A stretch of DNA of 64,000 bases from Sphingomonas sp. R-74633 (GTDB lineage Bacteria > Pseudomonadota > Alphaproteobacteria > Sphingomonadales > Sphingomonadaceae), in NCBI RefSeq assembly GCF_013416555.1, contig NZ_JACCFG010000006.1:62001-126000 (forward strand), written 5' to 3'. The translations under genes and the position numbers were made by a program. The notes under the pieces are model-generated. The model worked only from the letters and a program-made list of their open reading frames with translations. It had not been told where the DNA came from and did not search any database. Below, piece after piece: positions 36,544-45,199 of the stretch; position 1 is the first letter of the stretch; every line of letters starts with the position of its first letter.

Positions 36544-37017
36544 TTAGTCCACTACGCGAAAGTCTACCCACTCCGCTCGTGGATGCACGCGAACACAGTC
36601 CGGCTCGATCCTCAACGGCCTCAGATGACAAACTCGCGTAGCCTTCAGGCAAAACTCTAGGAGATCGTTCTCCTTGCCGATGGCGGTAAATACAGCGTCG
36701 GCGTCGGCATCAGTCAAACTAAGCCCGCGTTCAAAGTCGGAGCGACTAACCCGATAGAGCAACGTCCTGCCTACCTGACCATTGCTAATGCGCTCAAACC
36801 TGAAGCTGACAATTATCTTCGACGGGAATTCCGCATGAAACAGCCTAAAATGAAATTCTGTCGGGGTGCCAACGACGTCATAGTTTTCCCACTCAAACGC
36901 CAAGCCGCTCCGATGATCGCGCCATCCAACGACTAATCCGCCGCAAACCGCTTCGAGCTCAAGATCGGGCGGAACCATTGCGGCCGCATCGGGCCTGTTA
37001 GCAAACTCGATCCTCAT
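36544..37017 (-). CDS. Hypothetical protein of atypical composition
   Basis: 157 residues starting MRIEFANRPDAAAMVPPDLE. It has a beta-rich pattern (FEWENYDVVGTPTEFHFRLF, KIIVSFRFERISNGQVGRTL) and no signal peptide. The GC content is visibly lower than in the flanking ABC-F and PH-domain genes and codons are less biased, suggesting acquisition from elsewhere. No family is recognised. It is preceded and followed by unrelated genes. Confidence 0.55.
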   Translation of the reverse strand: MRIEFANRPDAAAMVPPDLELEAVCGGLVVGWRDHRSGLAFEWENYDVVGTPTEFHFRLFHAEFPSKIIVSFRFERISNGQVGRTLLYRVSRSDFERGLSLTDADADAVFTAIGKENDLLEFCLKATRVCHLRPLRIEPDCVRVHPRAEWVDFRVVD

Positions 37018-37215
37018 TCGACACCTGCACTTGCATCATCAAGCGACCTTAAGCGATCATTCCGATGTCCGCTATTGGGCGTTTCCGGCCTGACCGCTTG
37101 CGGGCGGCCAGATGGCGATGTCGGTCGTTGAATATTAACCGCCACACGCTCACGATACTGGCCGCCCAGCCCTGTTCAATTGCGCTGGTGCTTTGAACCT
37201 CGGGAGGGCTGCGTG

Positions 37216-37593
37216 ATGTTCGGTCTTTTCAAACGGGACGAGCAACTCGGCCTTCAGCGCGAATTCCATCGCAATTGCCTCAAGCAGATCGAGGACCTGG
37301 AACGCCGGATCAACGACAGGGAACTGGCGGCGCTTCGGGCAAAATTCTCGGCGGTATGGATCGACGATCAGCCGACACGCGAATTGCCGGGCAAGGTGCA
37401 ACTCGCCCGGCGCTACGCAACCGAATTGGGAGGGGTGCTGGCAGGCAGGTCGTCGGCGCTGGAAAGCATGTGGCCCGCGTTGGACGAGCTGCAAGCCATC
37501 ATCGATACTTGCGAGCGAGCCGTGCAGGATCTGCTGGCCGGCCTCCTCGTCCGGCAAGGCTCGTCGTCGGCCGCGAAACCAGTCGATCGTTGA
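37216..37593 (+). CDS. Hypothetical alpha-helical protein
   Basis: 125 residues from ATG 37216, seven bases after GGGAGGG; a longer reading has no ribosome site. The product starts MFGLFKRDEQLGLQREFHRN and is mostly charged helix (LKQIEDLERRINDRELAALR, ELQAIIDTCERAVQDLLAGL), probably a small coiled coil. Composition is intermediate between the AT-richer gene before it and the genome. No family is recognised. Confidence 0.55.
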   Translation: MFGLFKRDEQLGLQREFHRNCLKQIEDLERRINDRELAALRAKFSAVWIDDQPTRELPGKVQLARRYATELGGVLAGRSSALESMWPALDELQAIIDTCERAVQDLLAGLLVRQGSSSAAKPVDR

Positions 37594-37636
37594 AAGGGAT
37601 CGCTTCTGACGGCTGACTTTGGGGGTGAAAGCCGCC

Positions 37637-38173
37637 TTAGTTCAGCGGCGGCTCGCCGAACCCTTCCTGGACCATGTCGATCTCGCGGACGCCGCGGTTG
37701 CGCCGGGCGGTGTTGACCAGGTCGCGCAGCTTTTCGCGGCGGGCGCGGGCCTTGGCGACGTCGCGGATCACCAGCGGGGCGTCCCGGGTGGTCTCGTCCG
37801 ATGAGGTGATGGTGATCGTGCCGATGTCGGCGATCTGGTTGATGATCGAGAAATCGATGCGGACGTCCTTGACCCGGTAGAGCTCGATCTCGTCGATCGA
37901 CTTTTGCAGGATGCCCTTGTGGAGGATCAGCCGGTCCTCGGTGACCTCATAGGCGATCGCGATATTCTCGAACCATTTGAGGATGACGACGACCAAAGCG
38001 ACGGCGAGCAGCAGCGGCGCGACCCAGGCGGCGCCGACCAAAGTGCCCTGCGCCAGGAAATAGAAGCTGCCGACCAGCCCGGCGAGGAACAGGAAGCAGG
38101 TGCTCCAACCGGCGAGCGTGCCGAACAGCCAGCCGAGCGTGGAGGAGCGGAAACGGTCCAGGATCTGGGGCAT
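37637..38173 (-). CDS. Membrane protein with bacterial PH domain
   Basis: 178 residues from ATG 38173, eight bases after GGGAGG. Two membrane helices (TCFLFLAGLVGSFYFL and WVAPLLLAVALVVVILKWF) are followed by a PH-like domain (IAYEVTEDRLILHKGILQKS, IDEIELYRVKDVRIDFSIIN, IGTITITSSDETTRDAPLVI) of the PF03703 type. The domain sits on the cytoplasmic face. Function is unknown. A REP element lies just upstream. Confidence 0.8.
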   Translation of the reverse strand: MPQILDRFRSSTLGWLFGTLAGWSTCFLFLAGLVGSFYFLAQGTLVGAAWVAPLLLAVALVVVILKWFENIAIAYEVTEDRLILHKGILQKSIDEIELYRVKDVRIDFSIINQIADIGTITITSSDETTRDAPLVIRDVAKARARREKLRDLVNTARRNRGVREIDMVQEGFGEPPLN

Positions 38174-38228
38174 GAGTACGGGCCTCCCTCGGTGGTTTGG
38201 CGGGGAGGATAGCGGCGTCCCCATCCTC

Positions 38229-38312
38229 CGTCATCCCCGCGCAGGCGGGGATCCAGAGTCACGGGCGATGCGGTCGAGAAACCCTGGATCCCCGCCTGCG
38301 CGGGGATGACGA
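38229..38312. repeat. REP-like inverted repeat, family B
   Basis: Arms CGTCATCCCCGCGCAGGCGG... and ...CCGCCTGCGCGGGGATGACG are complementary over about 28 bp and separated by about 23 bp. It lies between the PH-domain gene and the PCuAC gene. The GTCATCCCCGCG...ATCCAG consensus is common in alphaproteobacterial intergenic DNA. Confidence 0.85.
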
Positions 38313-38328
38313 ATTGGGGGTTTTGGCG

Positions 38329-38769
38329 TTAGCTCCCCGGCGCCGCGTCGCCTGCGCCGACCACCTTTGCCTCGAGCCGCAGCGCCTTGCCGCTGGCGAA
38401 GGACAAAGTGAGCGGGATCTTCTGGCCCGGCTTCACGGCGGGGCCGATCGAGAAGAGCATCACGTGCCGACCGCCGGGGGCGAATTCGAGCTTGCCGCCG
38501 GCGGGGACGGCGACGTCCTTGAGCGGGGCCATCTGCATCATGCCGTGATCGCCCTTCATGCTCTCGTGCAATTCGGCGCGAATCGCGGCGGGGGTAGAGA
38601 CGGCGAGGAGCGTGTCCTGCGCCGCGCCGCCCTGGACGGTGAAATAGGCCGCGCCGGGCTGGCCGGCGACCGCGGGGAGGCGCACCCAGGCGCCGTCCGC
38701 CTTGAGCTCGCCCTTGGGTGCGCAGGCGCTGAGCGCCGCCAGTGCGAGGAGACCCGGAAACAGCCGCAT
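38329..38769 (-). CDS. PCuAC-family periplasmic copper chaperone
   Basis: 146 residues from ATG 38769. MRLFPGLLALAALSACAP is a signal with a possible lipid cysteine at 16. The PCuAC copper-site pattern is present: H and Met residues in ELHESMKGDHGMMQMAPL, then GGRHVMLFSIG, spaced as in H-M-x10-M-x21-H-x-M. These proteins bind Cu(I) in the periplasm and feed it to cytochrome oxidase assembly. It is divergent from dnaK; no oxidase genes are nearby. Confidence 0.85.
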   Translation of the reverse strand: MRLFPGLLALAALSACAPKGELKADGAWVRLPAVAGQPGAAYFTVQGGAAQDTLLAVSTPAAIRAELHESMKGDHGMMQMAPLKDVAVPAGGKLEFAPGGRHVMLFSIGPAVKPGQKIPLTLSFASGKALRLEAKVVGAGDAAPGS

Positions 38770-38813
38770 GCAGTTAACTCCCATTTCGGGAAAGCCTCTA
38801 GAAAGCCAAGCTT

Positions 38814-38844
38814 CTTGCGGCAAGCGCATGCGCACCTATATCCG
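38814..38844 (+). promoter_or_regulatory. RpoH (sigma-32) heat-shock promoter of dnaK
   Basis: CTTG at 38814-38817, a 17-base spacer and CCTATATCCG at 38835-38844 match the alphaproteobacterial RpoH consensus CTTG-N17/18-CYTATNTNNG exactly. It lies 88 bp before the dnaK start. Confidence 0.8.
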
Positions 38845-38931
38845 GCGACGTGACCGGTTCTCCGCGCTGCCTCTTAGCAGGGGCGAGGGGGCCAATTTGT
38901 TAGATTAGGACCTGGGGGCCAACGAGGGAAC

Positions 38932-40842
38932 ATGGCTAAAGTAATCGGTATCGATCTGGGCACCACCAACAGCTGCGTAGCTGTGATGGAGGGCGGCAAG
39001 CCCAAGGTAATCGAGAATGTCGAAGGCGCACGCACCACGCCTTCGATCGTCGCCTTCGCCAAGGATGGCGAGCGGCTGATCGGTCAGCCGGCCAAGCGCC
39101 AGGCAGTGACCAACCCGGATTCGACCGTGTTCGCGGTCAAGCGGCTGATCGGCCGTCGCTTCGACGACCCGATCACCAAGAAGGACACCGAGCTGGTGCC
39201 CTACACCATCGTGCGCGGCCCGAATGGCGACGCCTGGGTGCAGGCCGGCGGCGAGGATTACAGCCCGTCGCAGATCAGCGCCTTCATCCTGCAGAAGATG
39301 AAGGAAACCGCCGAGAGCTATCTGGGCGAGAACGTCACCCAGGCGGTGATCACGGTTCCGGCATACTTCAACGACGCGCAGCGCCAGGCGACCAAGGACG
39401 CCGGCAAGATTGCGGGCCTGGAAGTGCTGCGCATCATCAACGAGCCGACGGCGGCAGCGCTCGCTTACGGCCTCGAGAAGAACGACGGCAAGACGATCGC
39501 GGTCTATGACCTTGGCGGCGGCACGTTCGACATCTCGGTGCTCGAGATCGGCGACGGCGTGTTCGAAGTGAAGGCGACCAACGGCGACACGTTCCTGGGC
39601 GGCGAGGATTTCGACGCCAAGCTGGTGCAGTTCCTGGCCGAGGACTTCAAGAAGGCCGAGGGCATCGACCTCACCAAGGACAAGCTGGCACTCCAGCGCC
39701 TGAAGGAAGCCGCCGAGAAGGCCAAGATCGAGCTTTCGAGCGCGCAGACCACCGAAGTGAACCTGCCCTTCATCACCGCCGACGCCAATGGGCCGAAGCA
39801 TCTGGTGAAGACGATCAACCGCGCCGAGCTGGAGCGCCTCGTCGAGGAGCTGATCCAGCGCACGCTCGAGCCGTGCCGCAAGGCGCTGGCCGATGCCGGC
39901 GTCAAGGGTTCGGCGATCGACGAAGTGGTGCTGGTCGGCGGCATGACCCGCATGCCCAAGGTGCGCCAGATCGTGAAGGAGTTCTTCGGCAAGGAGCCGC
40001 ACACCGGCGTGAACCCCGATGAGGTGGTTGCGATCGGCGCGGCGATCCAGGCCGGCGTGCTGCAGGGCGACGTCAAGGACGTGCTGCTGCTCGACGTGAC
40101 GCCGCTGTCGCTCGGCATCGAGACGCTGGGTGGCGTGTTCACTCGCATGATCGACCGCAACACGACGATCCCGACCAAGAAGAGCCAGGTCTATTCGACT
40201 GCCGATGATCATCAGCAGGCGGTGACGATCCGCGTCTTCCAGGGCGAGCGCGAAATGGCGGCGGACAACAAGATGCTCGGCCAGTTCGACCTGGTCGGCA
40301 TTCCGCCGGCGCCGCGCGGCGTGCCGCAGATCGAAGTCACCTTCGACATCGATGCCAATGGCCTGGTCAATGTGTCGGCCAAGGACAAGGGCACCGGCAA
40401 GGAGCAGCAGATCCGCATCCAGGCCTCGGGCGGCCTTTCGGACAGCGACATCGAGCAGATGGTCCGCGACGCCGAGAATTTCGCCGAAGAGGACAAGAAG
40501 CGTCGTGCCGGCGCAGAAGCCAAGAACAATGCCGAGAGCCTGATCCACACCACCGAGCGCCAGCTCGCGGAGAATGGCGACAAGGTCGATGCCAGCCTGA
40601 AGGCGGAGATCGAGGCGGCGGTGGCCGAGGCCAAGGCTGCAGTCGAGGGCGGTGACGCCGACGACATGCAGGCCAAGAGCCAGAACCTTGCCCAGGTGGC
40701 GATGAAGCTCGGCCAGGCGATCTACGAGAAGCAGCAGGCGTCCGAGGCTTCGCCTCAGGCCGGCGGCGCAGCGGAGAGCGAAGCGGGCGGCGAAGAAGTC
40801 GTCGACGCGGAATTCTCCGAGGTGGATGACAACAAGGCGTAA
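38932..40842 (+). CDS. dnaK: Chaperone DnaK (Hsp70)
   Basis: 636 residues, full length. The ATPase domain opens with IGIDLGTTNSCVAVMEGGKP and has AVITVPAYFNDAQRQATKDA, VYDLGGGTFDISVLEIGDG and VVLVGGMTRMPKVR. The peptide-binding domain has LLDVTPLSLGIETLGGVFT, and the tail ends EEVVDAEFSEVDDNKA, matching the conserved D-A-E-F/Y-E end. It refolds proteins with DnaJ, encoded 72 bp downstream. GAGGGAA precedes the start. Confidence 0.99.
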   Translation: MAKVIGIDLGTTNSCVAVMEGGKPKVIENVEGARTTPSIVAFAKDGERLIGQPAKRQAVTNPDSTVFAVKRLIGRRFDDPITKKDTELVPYTIVRGPNGDAWVQAGGEDYSPSQISAFILQKMKETAESYLGENVTQAVITVPAYFNDAQRQATKDAGKIAGLEVLRIINEPTAAALAYGLEKNDGKTIAVYDLGGGTFDISVLEIGDGVFEVKATNGDTFLGGEDFDAKLVQFLAEDFKKAEGIDLTKDKLALQRLKEAAEKAKIELSSAQTTEVNLPFITADANGPKHLVKTINRAELERLVEELIQRTLEPCRKALADAGVKGSAIDEVVLVGGMTRMPKVRQIVKEFFGKEPHTGVNPDEVVAIGAAIQAGVLQGDVKDVLLLDVTPLSLGIETLGGVFTRMIDRNTTIPTKKSQVYSTADDHQQAVTIRVFQGEREMAADNKMLGQFDLVGIPPAPRGVPQIEVTFDIDANGLVNVSAKDKGTGKEQQIRIQASGGLSDSDIEQMVRDAENFAEEDKKRRAGAEAKNNAESLIHTTERQLAENGDKVDASLKAEIEAAVAEAKAAVEGGDADDMQAKSQNLAQVAMKLGQAIYEKQQASEASPQAGGAAESEAGGEEVVDAEFSEVDDNKA

Positions 40843-40854
40843 CTGCATGTCTTT

Positions 40855-40891
40855 CCCCGGCATTCCTGACTGCGGGTCGGGAATGCCGGGC
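40855..40891 (+). terminator. Hairpin between dnaK and dnaJ
   Basis: An 11-bp perfect stem (CCCGGCATTCC / GGAATGCCGGG) with a 13-base loop fills most of the dnaK-dnaJ gap, followed by a half-REP-like CGAAGGCGGGGGCCCG but no immediate T-run. It may stabilise dnaK mRNA or reduce read-through into dnaJ. Confidence 0.45.
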
Positions 40892-40914
40892 GAAGGCGGG
40901 GGCCCGAGTTTTAA

Positions 40915-42039
40915 ATGACCACCGAAGTTGATTTCTACGAGCTGCTCGAAGTCGAGCGCACCGCGGACGACGCGACGCTCAAATCCGCCTATCGCAAGCT
41001 CGCGATCAAATATCATCCCGACAAGAATGCCGGGTGCAAGGACCATGAGGCCAAGTTCAAGGCGATCAACGAAGCCTATGACTGCCTGAAGGATCCCCAG
41101 AAGCGCGCGGCCTATGACCGCTTCGGCCATGCCGCCTTCCGGAACGGCATGGGCGGCGGGGGCGGCGGTGCCGGTCCGCAGGACTTCGGCGCATTCAGCG
41201 ACATCTTCGAAAGCGTGTTCGGCGAGTTCATGGGCGGTGCCCGTGGCGGCGGGCGCCAGGTGCGCCGCGGCGCCGACCTGCGCTACGACATGGAAATCAC
41301 GCTGGAAGAGGCCTTTCACGGCAAGACCAGCGAGATCACCGTCGACGTCTCCGGGCACTGCGACACCTGCGAGGGCACCGGCGCGAAGCCGGGCACCAAG
41401 GCGACCCAGTGCAAATATTGCGGTGGGCACGGCAAGGTGCGCGCGCAGCAGGGCTTCTTCATGGTCGAGCGCGCCTGCCAGCATTGCCACGGCGCCGGCG
41501 AGATCATCGACGAGCCGTGCCGCGACTGCCGCGGCGAGGGCCGGACCGACAAGACCAAGACGCTCAAGATCAACGTGCCGCCCGGCGTCGACGAAGGCAC
41601 GCGGATCCGCCTGCAGGGCGAAGGCGAGGCGGGCGGGCGCGGCGCGCCGGCCGGCGACCTCTACATCTTCCTGCACGTCAAGAAGCACAGCCTGTTCGAG
41701 CGCGAGGGGACGAACCTGTTCGCCCATGCGCCGATCAGCTTCACCACCGCGGCACTGGGCGGCGAGATCGTCATCCCCGGGCTCGACGGCGAGAAGCACG
41801 TCATCAAGATCGCGCCCGGCACGCAAAGCGGCCGCGAAGTGCGCCAGCGCGGCGTCGGCATGCCGGTGCTGCAGGGCCGCGGGCGCGGCGACCTGGTCGT
41901 CGAGCTCGTCGTCGAGATGCCGAGCAAGCTGACCGCGAAGCAGCGCGAGCTGCTCGAGGAATTCCGTTCGACCGAGACCGGCGACGAATGCCCGCAATCG
42001 ACGGGGTTCTTCGCCAAGCTCAAGGCGGCGCTGGGCTGA
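40915..42039 (+). CDS. dnaJ: Chaperone DnaJ (Hsp40)
   Basis: 374 residues, full length. The J-domain has YRKLAIKYHPDKN with the H-P-D motif. A glycine-rich segment (GMGGGGGGAGPQDFGAFSDI) is followed by four C-x-x-C-x-G-x-G zinc repeats (CDTCEGTGAKPG, CKYCGGHGKV, CQHCHGAGEI, CRDCRGEGRT) and the C-terminal substrate domains. It delivers unfolded proteins to DnaK and stimulates its ATPase. It lies 72 bp after dnaK, probably on the same heat-shock transcript. Confidence 0.98.
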   Translation: MTTEVDFYELLEVERTADDATLKSAYRKLAIKYHPDKNAGCKDHEAKFKAINEAYDCLKDPQKRAAYDRFGHAAFRNGMGGGGGGAGPQDFGAFSDIFESVFGEFMGGARGGGRQVRRGADLRYDMEITLEEAFHGKTSEITVDVSGHCDTCEGTGAKPGTKATQCKYCGGHGKVRAQQGFFMVERACQHCHGAGEIIDEPCRDCRGEGRTDKTKTLKINVPPGVDEGTRIRLQGEGEAGGRGAPAGDLYIFLHVKKHSLFEREGTNLFAHAPISFTTAALGGEIVIPGLDGEKHVIKIAPGTQSGREVRQRGVGMPVLQGRGRGDLVVELVVEMPSKLTAKQRELLEEFRSTETGDECPQSTGFFAKLKAALG

Positions 42040-42063
42040 TTTAGCCTGACGCTTGCATTAAGC

Positions 42064-42165
42064 TTTCCCCGGCGAAGGCCGGGCCCCAGGCTCGGCGTGC
42101 GCGCGAAGACGCGCTACCGCGCGTGATTTTTAAAGGGCTGGGCCCCGGCCTTCGCCGGGGAAAAG
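42064..42165. repeat. REP/BIME-like inverted repeat, family A variant
   Basis: Arms TTTCCCCGGCGAAGGCCGGG... and ...GGGCCCCGGCCTTCGCCGGGG flank about 52 bp between dnaJ and the convergent YdcF-like gene. The arms match the copies at 16365 and 59783, but the middle is unrelated. Confidence 0.85.
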
Positions 42166-42188
42166 TTCAAAGAAAGCGCACGAAGGGT

Positions 42189-43469
42189 TCAGGGATCGAG
42201 CGGGTCCGTCGCGTCGCGGTGCAGCGCGGCCGGGAGCGCGTGCCACTCCATTTCATACGGCCCCAGCTGGCGGCCGCGCGTGATCGGCTGATAGCCGAGT
42301 TCGGCGTCGAGGCGCTGGCGGAAGCTGTCGGCGACCACCGACGTGATGTGCGACGCGCTCGAGGTCACGATCGCAGGGCGATCCATCGGTAGCCCGTAGC
42401 GGAAGATCAGCCGCGCGGCGTTGCGGAAGTTGGTGGTCGTGTGGCGCGCCTGCGGCTCGATCAGCACCGCGCTTGCCGGGATGCCGTAGCGCTCGACCAG
42501 CTCGCGCTTCATCCCCATCGCTTCGGTGAGGTCGGTATGCACCGGGTGGACCGCGCCGCCCGAGACGATCAGGAACGGCGCCTTGCCTTCGCGGTAGAGC
42601 TGGGCGGCGCGCATCGTGCGCAGCTTGCCGATATTGCTGATGCCCGTGCCGAGCGCGCCCGGGCCGCTGCCGAGCACCAGGATCGAGGTATAAGGGTATC
42701 GCGACCAGTCGGTGTGCGCCACGCGCGCCGCGGCGGCGGCGTTCTCCTGCTTCTCGAGCGGCGCGCTGACCCGGACCAGCTCGCGATCGTTGAGATAGAG
42801 CAGCATCAGCGCGAACTGGAGCGGGGCGGCGAAGACGGGCGCGTCGTCGGGCGTACCCCGCGCGGCAATATCCATCCCCTCGGCGAGCAGGCGGCCAAAA
42901 GCGGGATCATCCGGCTTGAAGTCGCCCGAATCGATCTTCGGATAGCGCGGCGCTTCGGCCAGGCCATAGACCCGGTAGATACGGTTCATCGCGGCGGCGG
43001 CGTCCACCCAGGCGGCGCGCAGCAGGCCGGCATCGTCCTTCGCGGCGTGGAGCTGGAAGGCGCCCGAGGGGCGTAGATGGCGGGCGGCGATCCCGGCGAT
43101 GCGCGGATCGCTTGCTAGCGCGTCACCGATCGCGTCGATCTCCTGCGGCTGCCACAGCATTGCGTCGATCCGGCATTTCGCGCTTTCGGCGCCGCAGCTT
43201 GTAAGCGCCGCGGCGATGCGCTGCGCGCGGTCGGCCTTGATCCGGTTGAGCCGGGGCGAAACAAGGATCGCCGCGCGATATTCGGGCAGCCGGGTCAGCA
43301 AAGTGAGCAGGTAGAAATTCTCGTCCTGCACCGGCGCGCCGCTCTGCACCCAGGCATAGCTGCGCACCGGGCCGGCAGGCGCATGTTGCGCGGGCGCTGC
43401 GGGGACCAGGGTCAGGCTCGAGGCGCCCAGCGCGGCGCCGAGCAGGGCAGTGGCAAGGCCTAGGCGCAC
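42189..43469 (-). CDS. Exported YdcF/SanA-like (DUF218) protein
   Basis: 426 residues from GTG 43469, preceded at seven bases by AGGAAG; this start puts a clean signal peptide (MRLGLATALLGAALGASSLT) at the N-terminus. ATG 43523 is an alternative giving 444 residues. The last 170 residues form the DUF218 domain: SILVLGSGPGALGTGISNIG, FLIVSGGAVHPVHTDLTEAM, PQARHTTTNFRNAARLI, and AIVTSSASHITSV. The family is linked to envelope integrity and vancomycin tolerance in other bacteria. The N-terminal part (residues 30-250) is specific to this type and unassigned. Confidence 0.75.
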   Translation of the reverse strand: MRLGLATALLGAALGASSLTLVPAAPAQHAPAGPVRSYAWVQSGAPVQDENFYLLTLLTRLPEYRAAILVSPRLNRIKADRAQRIAAALTSCGAESAKCRIDAMLWQPQEIDAIGDALASDPRIAGIAARHLRPSGAFQLHAAKDDAGLLRAAWVDAAAAMNRIYRVYGLAEAPRYPKIDSGDFKPDDPAFGRLLAEGMDIAARGTPDDAPVFAAPLQFALMLLYLNDRELVRVSAPLEKQENAAAAARVAHTDWSRYPYTSILVLGSGPGALGTGISNIGKLRTMRAAQLYREGKAPFLIVSGGAVHPVHTDLTEAMGMKRELVERYGIPASAVLIEPQARHTTTNFRNAARLIFRYGLPMDRPAIVTSSASHITSVVADSFRQRLDAELGYQPITRGRQLGPYEMEWHALPAALHRDATDPLDP

Positions 43470-43676
43470 AATGGGTCTTCCTGTCAGGGTTTGAATCGCG
43501 GGGCGGTTGGCGGGAGCTATCATATCGGCGCCCCCGCCCGATAGCGCGCGGGCGATCGCTTTTCGCCAGGTGGAAGCGAGCAATCCCACCATTATCGTCC
43601 AGTCCCTCCCATCTGGGAGCTATCCGCGCATCGATAGTTGCACGAGTCTGCAGTATCGGAGGGTGGGAGATATGCC

Positions 43677-44627
43677 ATGTGGGCCTGGCTCAGGAGATTG
43701 TTCGCGCGGCTGTTCGGGAGCGGGGCGCGCCAGCCGTCCGCGCCGTTGGCGGAGAGCTTTCGACCGGGCCCCATGCCGCCACCGCCGCCGGCGGGGATGC
43801 AGCAGCTCATGGCGGTCAATGGCAGCTTTCCCGAGCAGGGCCCGGGCAATGCGCAATTCACCATCGGCATGGTCGAGAGTTTCGCCGGCGGCTATCCGGC
43901 CTGGGGCGCGCCCGCCTGCACCGGGCAATTGCTGCCGATCATCCAATACCAGCCGCTGACCGCCGTGATCGGGCTGAACTTCGGCGGGGACGGCGAGCAG
44001 CATATCGGGCTGCCCAACCTCCATGGCCGCGTCACGCTGGGCGGCGCGCCGATCGGGCGGATGACGCAAGGGGGCCTGACCATGACCTGGCTGATCGCGA
44101 CGATGACCGGCGGCGACGCGCCGGTACTGGGCATGCTGGTGCCGTTTGGCGGAACCTATGCGCCGAGCGGCTGGGCAGTGTGCGACGGCTCGACGCTGCC
44201 GGTTCGCCAGAATGTCGCGCTGTACCAAGCGATCGGCGCGGCGTTCGGCGGCAGCGACGGGCTCTATTTCCAGCTGCCCGACCTGAACGGCGCTGCGCCG
44301 ATCGGCGTGGGGCTGGCGGTGGCGCTCGGCCAGAAGGTCGCGGGCACGATCGACGGGCTGGGGCTGCACTATCTGATCAACACCAGCGGCCCGCTCGCGC
44401 CCGCGACGGGCAATGGCGCACCGCCGGCGGGCAGCTTCTATGCCGGGCAGGTGATCGCCTTTGCCGGGGCGCAGGTGCCGCCGGGCTGGGCGGTGTGCGA
44501 CGGCAGCCTGTTGGCGGTGTCGGGCTGGCCGGTGCTGTTTCAGGCGATCGGCAATGTCTGGGGCGGCGACGGCAAGACCAGCTTCGCGTTGCCCGACCTG
44601 CGCGGGAAGATGCTGGCGGGGGGCTAG
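43677..44627 (+). CDS. Tail-collar domain protein with three repeats (MdpB/tail-fibre-like)
   Basis: 316 residues from ATG 43677, seven bases after GGGAG. The opening MWAWLRRLFARLFGSG is basic and hydrophobic. Three tail-collar-like repeats follow: SFAGGYPAWGAPACTGQLLP...LNFGGDGEQHIGLPNLHGR, PFGGTYAPSGWAVCDGSTLP...FQLPDLNGAAPIGVG, and AFAGAQVPPGWAVCDGSLLA...FALPDLRGKMLAGG. This module occurs in phage tail fibres and in bacterial microcystin-dependent-like proteins. No other phage genes are nearby. Its role in the host is not known. Confidence 0.8.
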   Translation: MWAWLRRLFARLFGSGARQPSAPLAESFRPGPMPPPPPAGMQQLMAVNGSFPEQGPGNAQFTIGMVESFAGGYPAWGAPACTGQLLPIIQYQPLTAVIGLNFGGDGEQHIGLPNLHGRVTLGGAPIGRMTQGGLTMTWLIATMTGGDAPVLGMLVPFGGTYAPSGWAVCDGSTLPVRQNVALYQAIGAAFGGSDGLYFQLPDLNGAAPIGVGLAVALGQKVAGTIDGLGLHYLINTSGPLAPATGNGAPPAGSFYAGQVIAFAGAQVPPGWAVCDGSLLAVSGWPVLFQAIGNVWGGDGKTSFALPDLRGKMLAGG

Positions 44628-44746
44628 CCTACGAGATCATTACGTTAACGTAAGCTGCAAGGGCAGTTCAGGATCGCCTCAGGCCGAATCGCTTAGACCA
44701 TCCTCAACACCGGTGCTGCGGCGCCGGCCAGATGAGGAGAAAGATC

Positions 44747-45133
44747 ATGCGTAAGACGCTTCTGGGCCTCGCGGCCATGGCCGTTGCCCTTCCCGCCCTT
44801 TCGGCTCCTGCCAGCGCGCAGCGTTACGGCGGTGGCTATCAGGATCACGGTCGCTACGAGCGCGGCTATGACAATCGTGGCTACAACCGCGGCTACAACG
44901 ATCGCGGTGGCTATTATAACGGCCCGAGCTGGCGCGGGCGCGACGGCCGCAACTATTGCCGCCGTTCGGATGGCACCACGGGCCTGTTGCTGGGCGGTGT
45001 CGCCGGTGCGCTGGTCGGCCGCAGCATCGACCGCTACGGCGATCGTACCCCCGGCACCCTGCTGGGCGCCCTAGGCGGCGCGCTGGTCGGCCAGGCGATC
45101 GACAAGGATAATGGCGGCCGTCGCTGCCGCTAA
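44747..45133 (+). CDS. Exported glycine-zipper 2TM domain protein (paralogue 3 of 3)
   Basis: 128 residues from ATG 44747, seven bases after GAGGAGA. Signal peptide MRKTLLGLAAMAVALPALSA, then a Tyr/Gly/Asn-rich repeat tract (GYDNRGYNRGYNDRGGYYNG), the shared core WRGRDGRNYCRRSDGTTGLL, and glycine-zipper helices (GGVAGALVGRSID, LLGALGGALVGQAID). The ending GGRRCR resembles those of the relatives at 14579 and 17060. It has its own terminator. Confidence 0.8.
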   Translation: MRKTLLGLAAMAVALPALSAPASAQRYGGGYQDHGRYERGYDNRGYNRGYNDRGGYYNGPSWRGRDGRNYCRRSDGTTGLLLGGVAGALVGRSIDRYGDRTPGTLLGALGGALVGQAIDKDNGGRRCR

Positions 45134-45160
45134 GTCCTCGAACATATCGAGTGGAGGCAA

Positions 45161-45190
45161 GGGGCCCGGTGGAAACGCCGGGCCCCTTTC
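45161..45190 (+). terminator. Rho-independent terminator of the glycine-zipper gene at 44747
   Basis: Perfect 9-bp stem GGGGCCCGG / CCGGGCCCC with an 8-base loop, followed by TTTC on the plus strand, 28 bp after the stop. Confidence 0.85.
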
Positions 45191-45199
45191 TCGTGCGTG

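Noticed and set aside
38905..41997. 1030-codon minus-strand open frame opposite dnaK-dnaJ
   Set aside because: Fully antisense to two highly conserved chaperone genes; its composition is a by-product of their codon bias.
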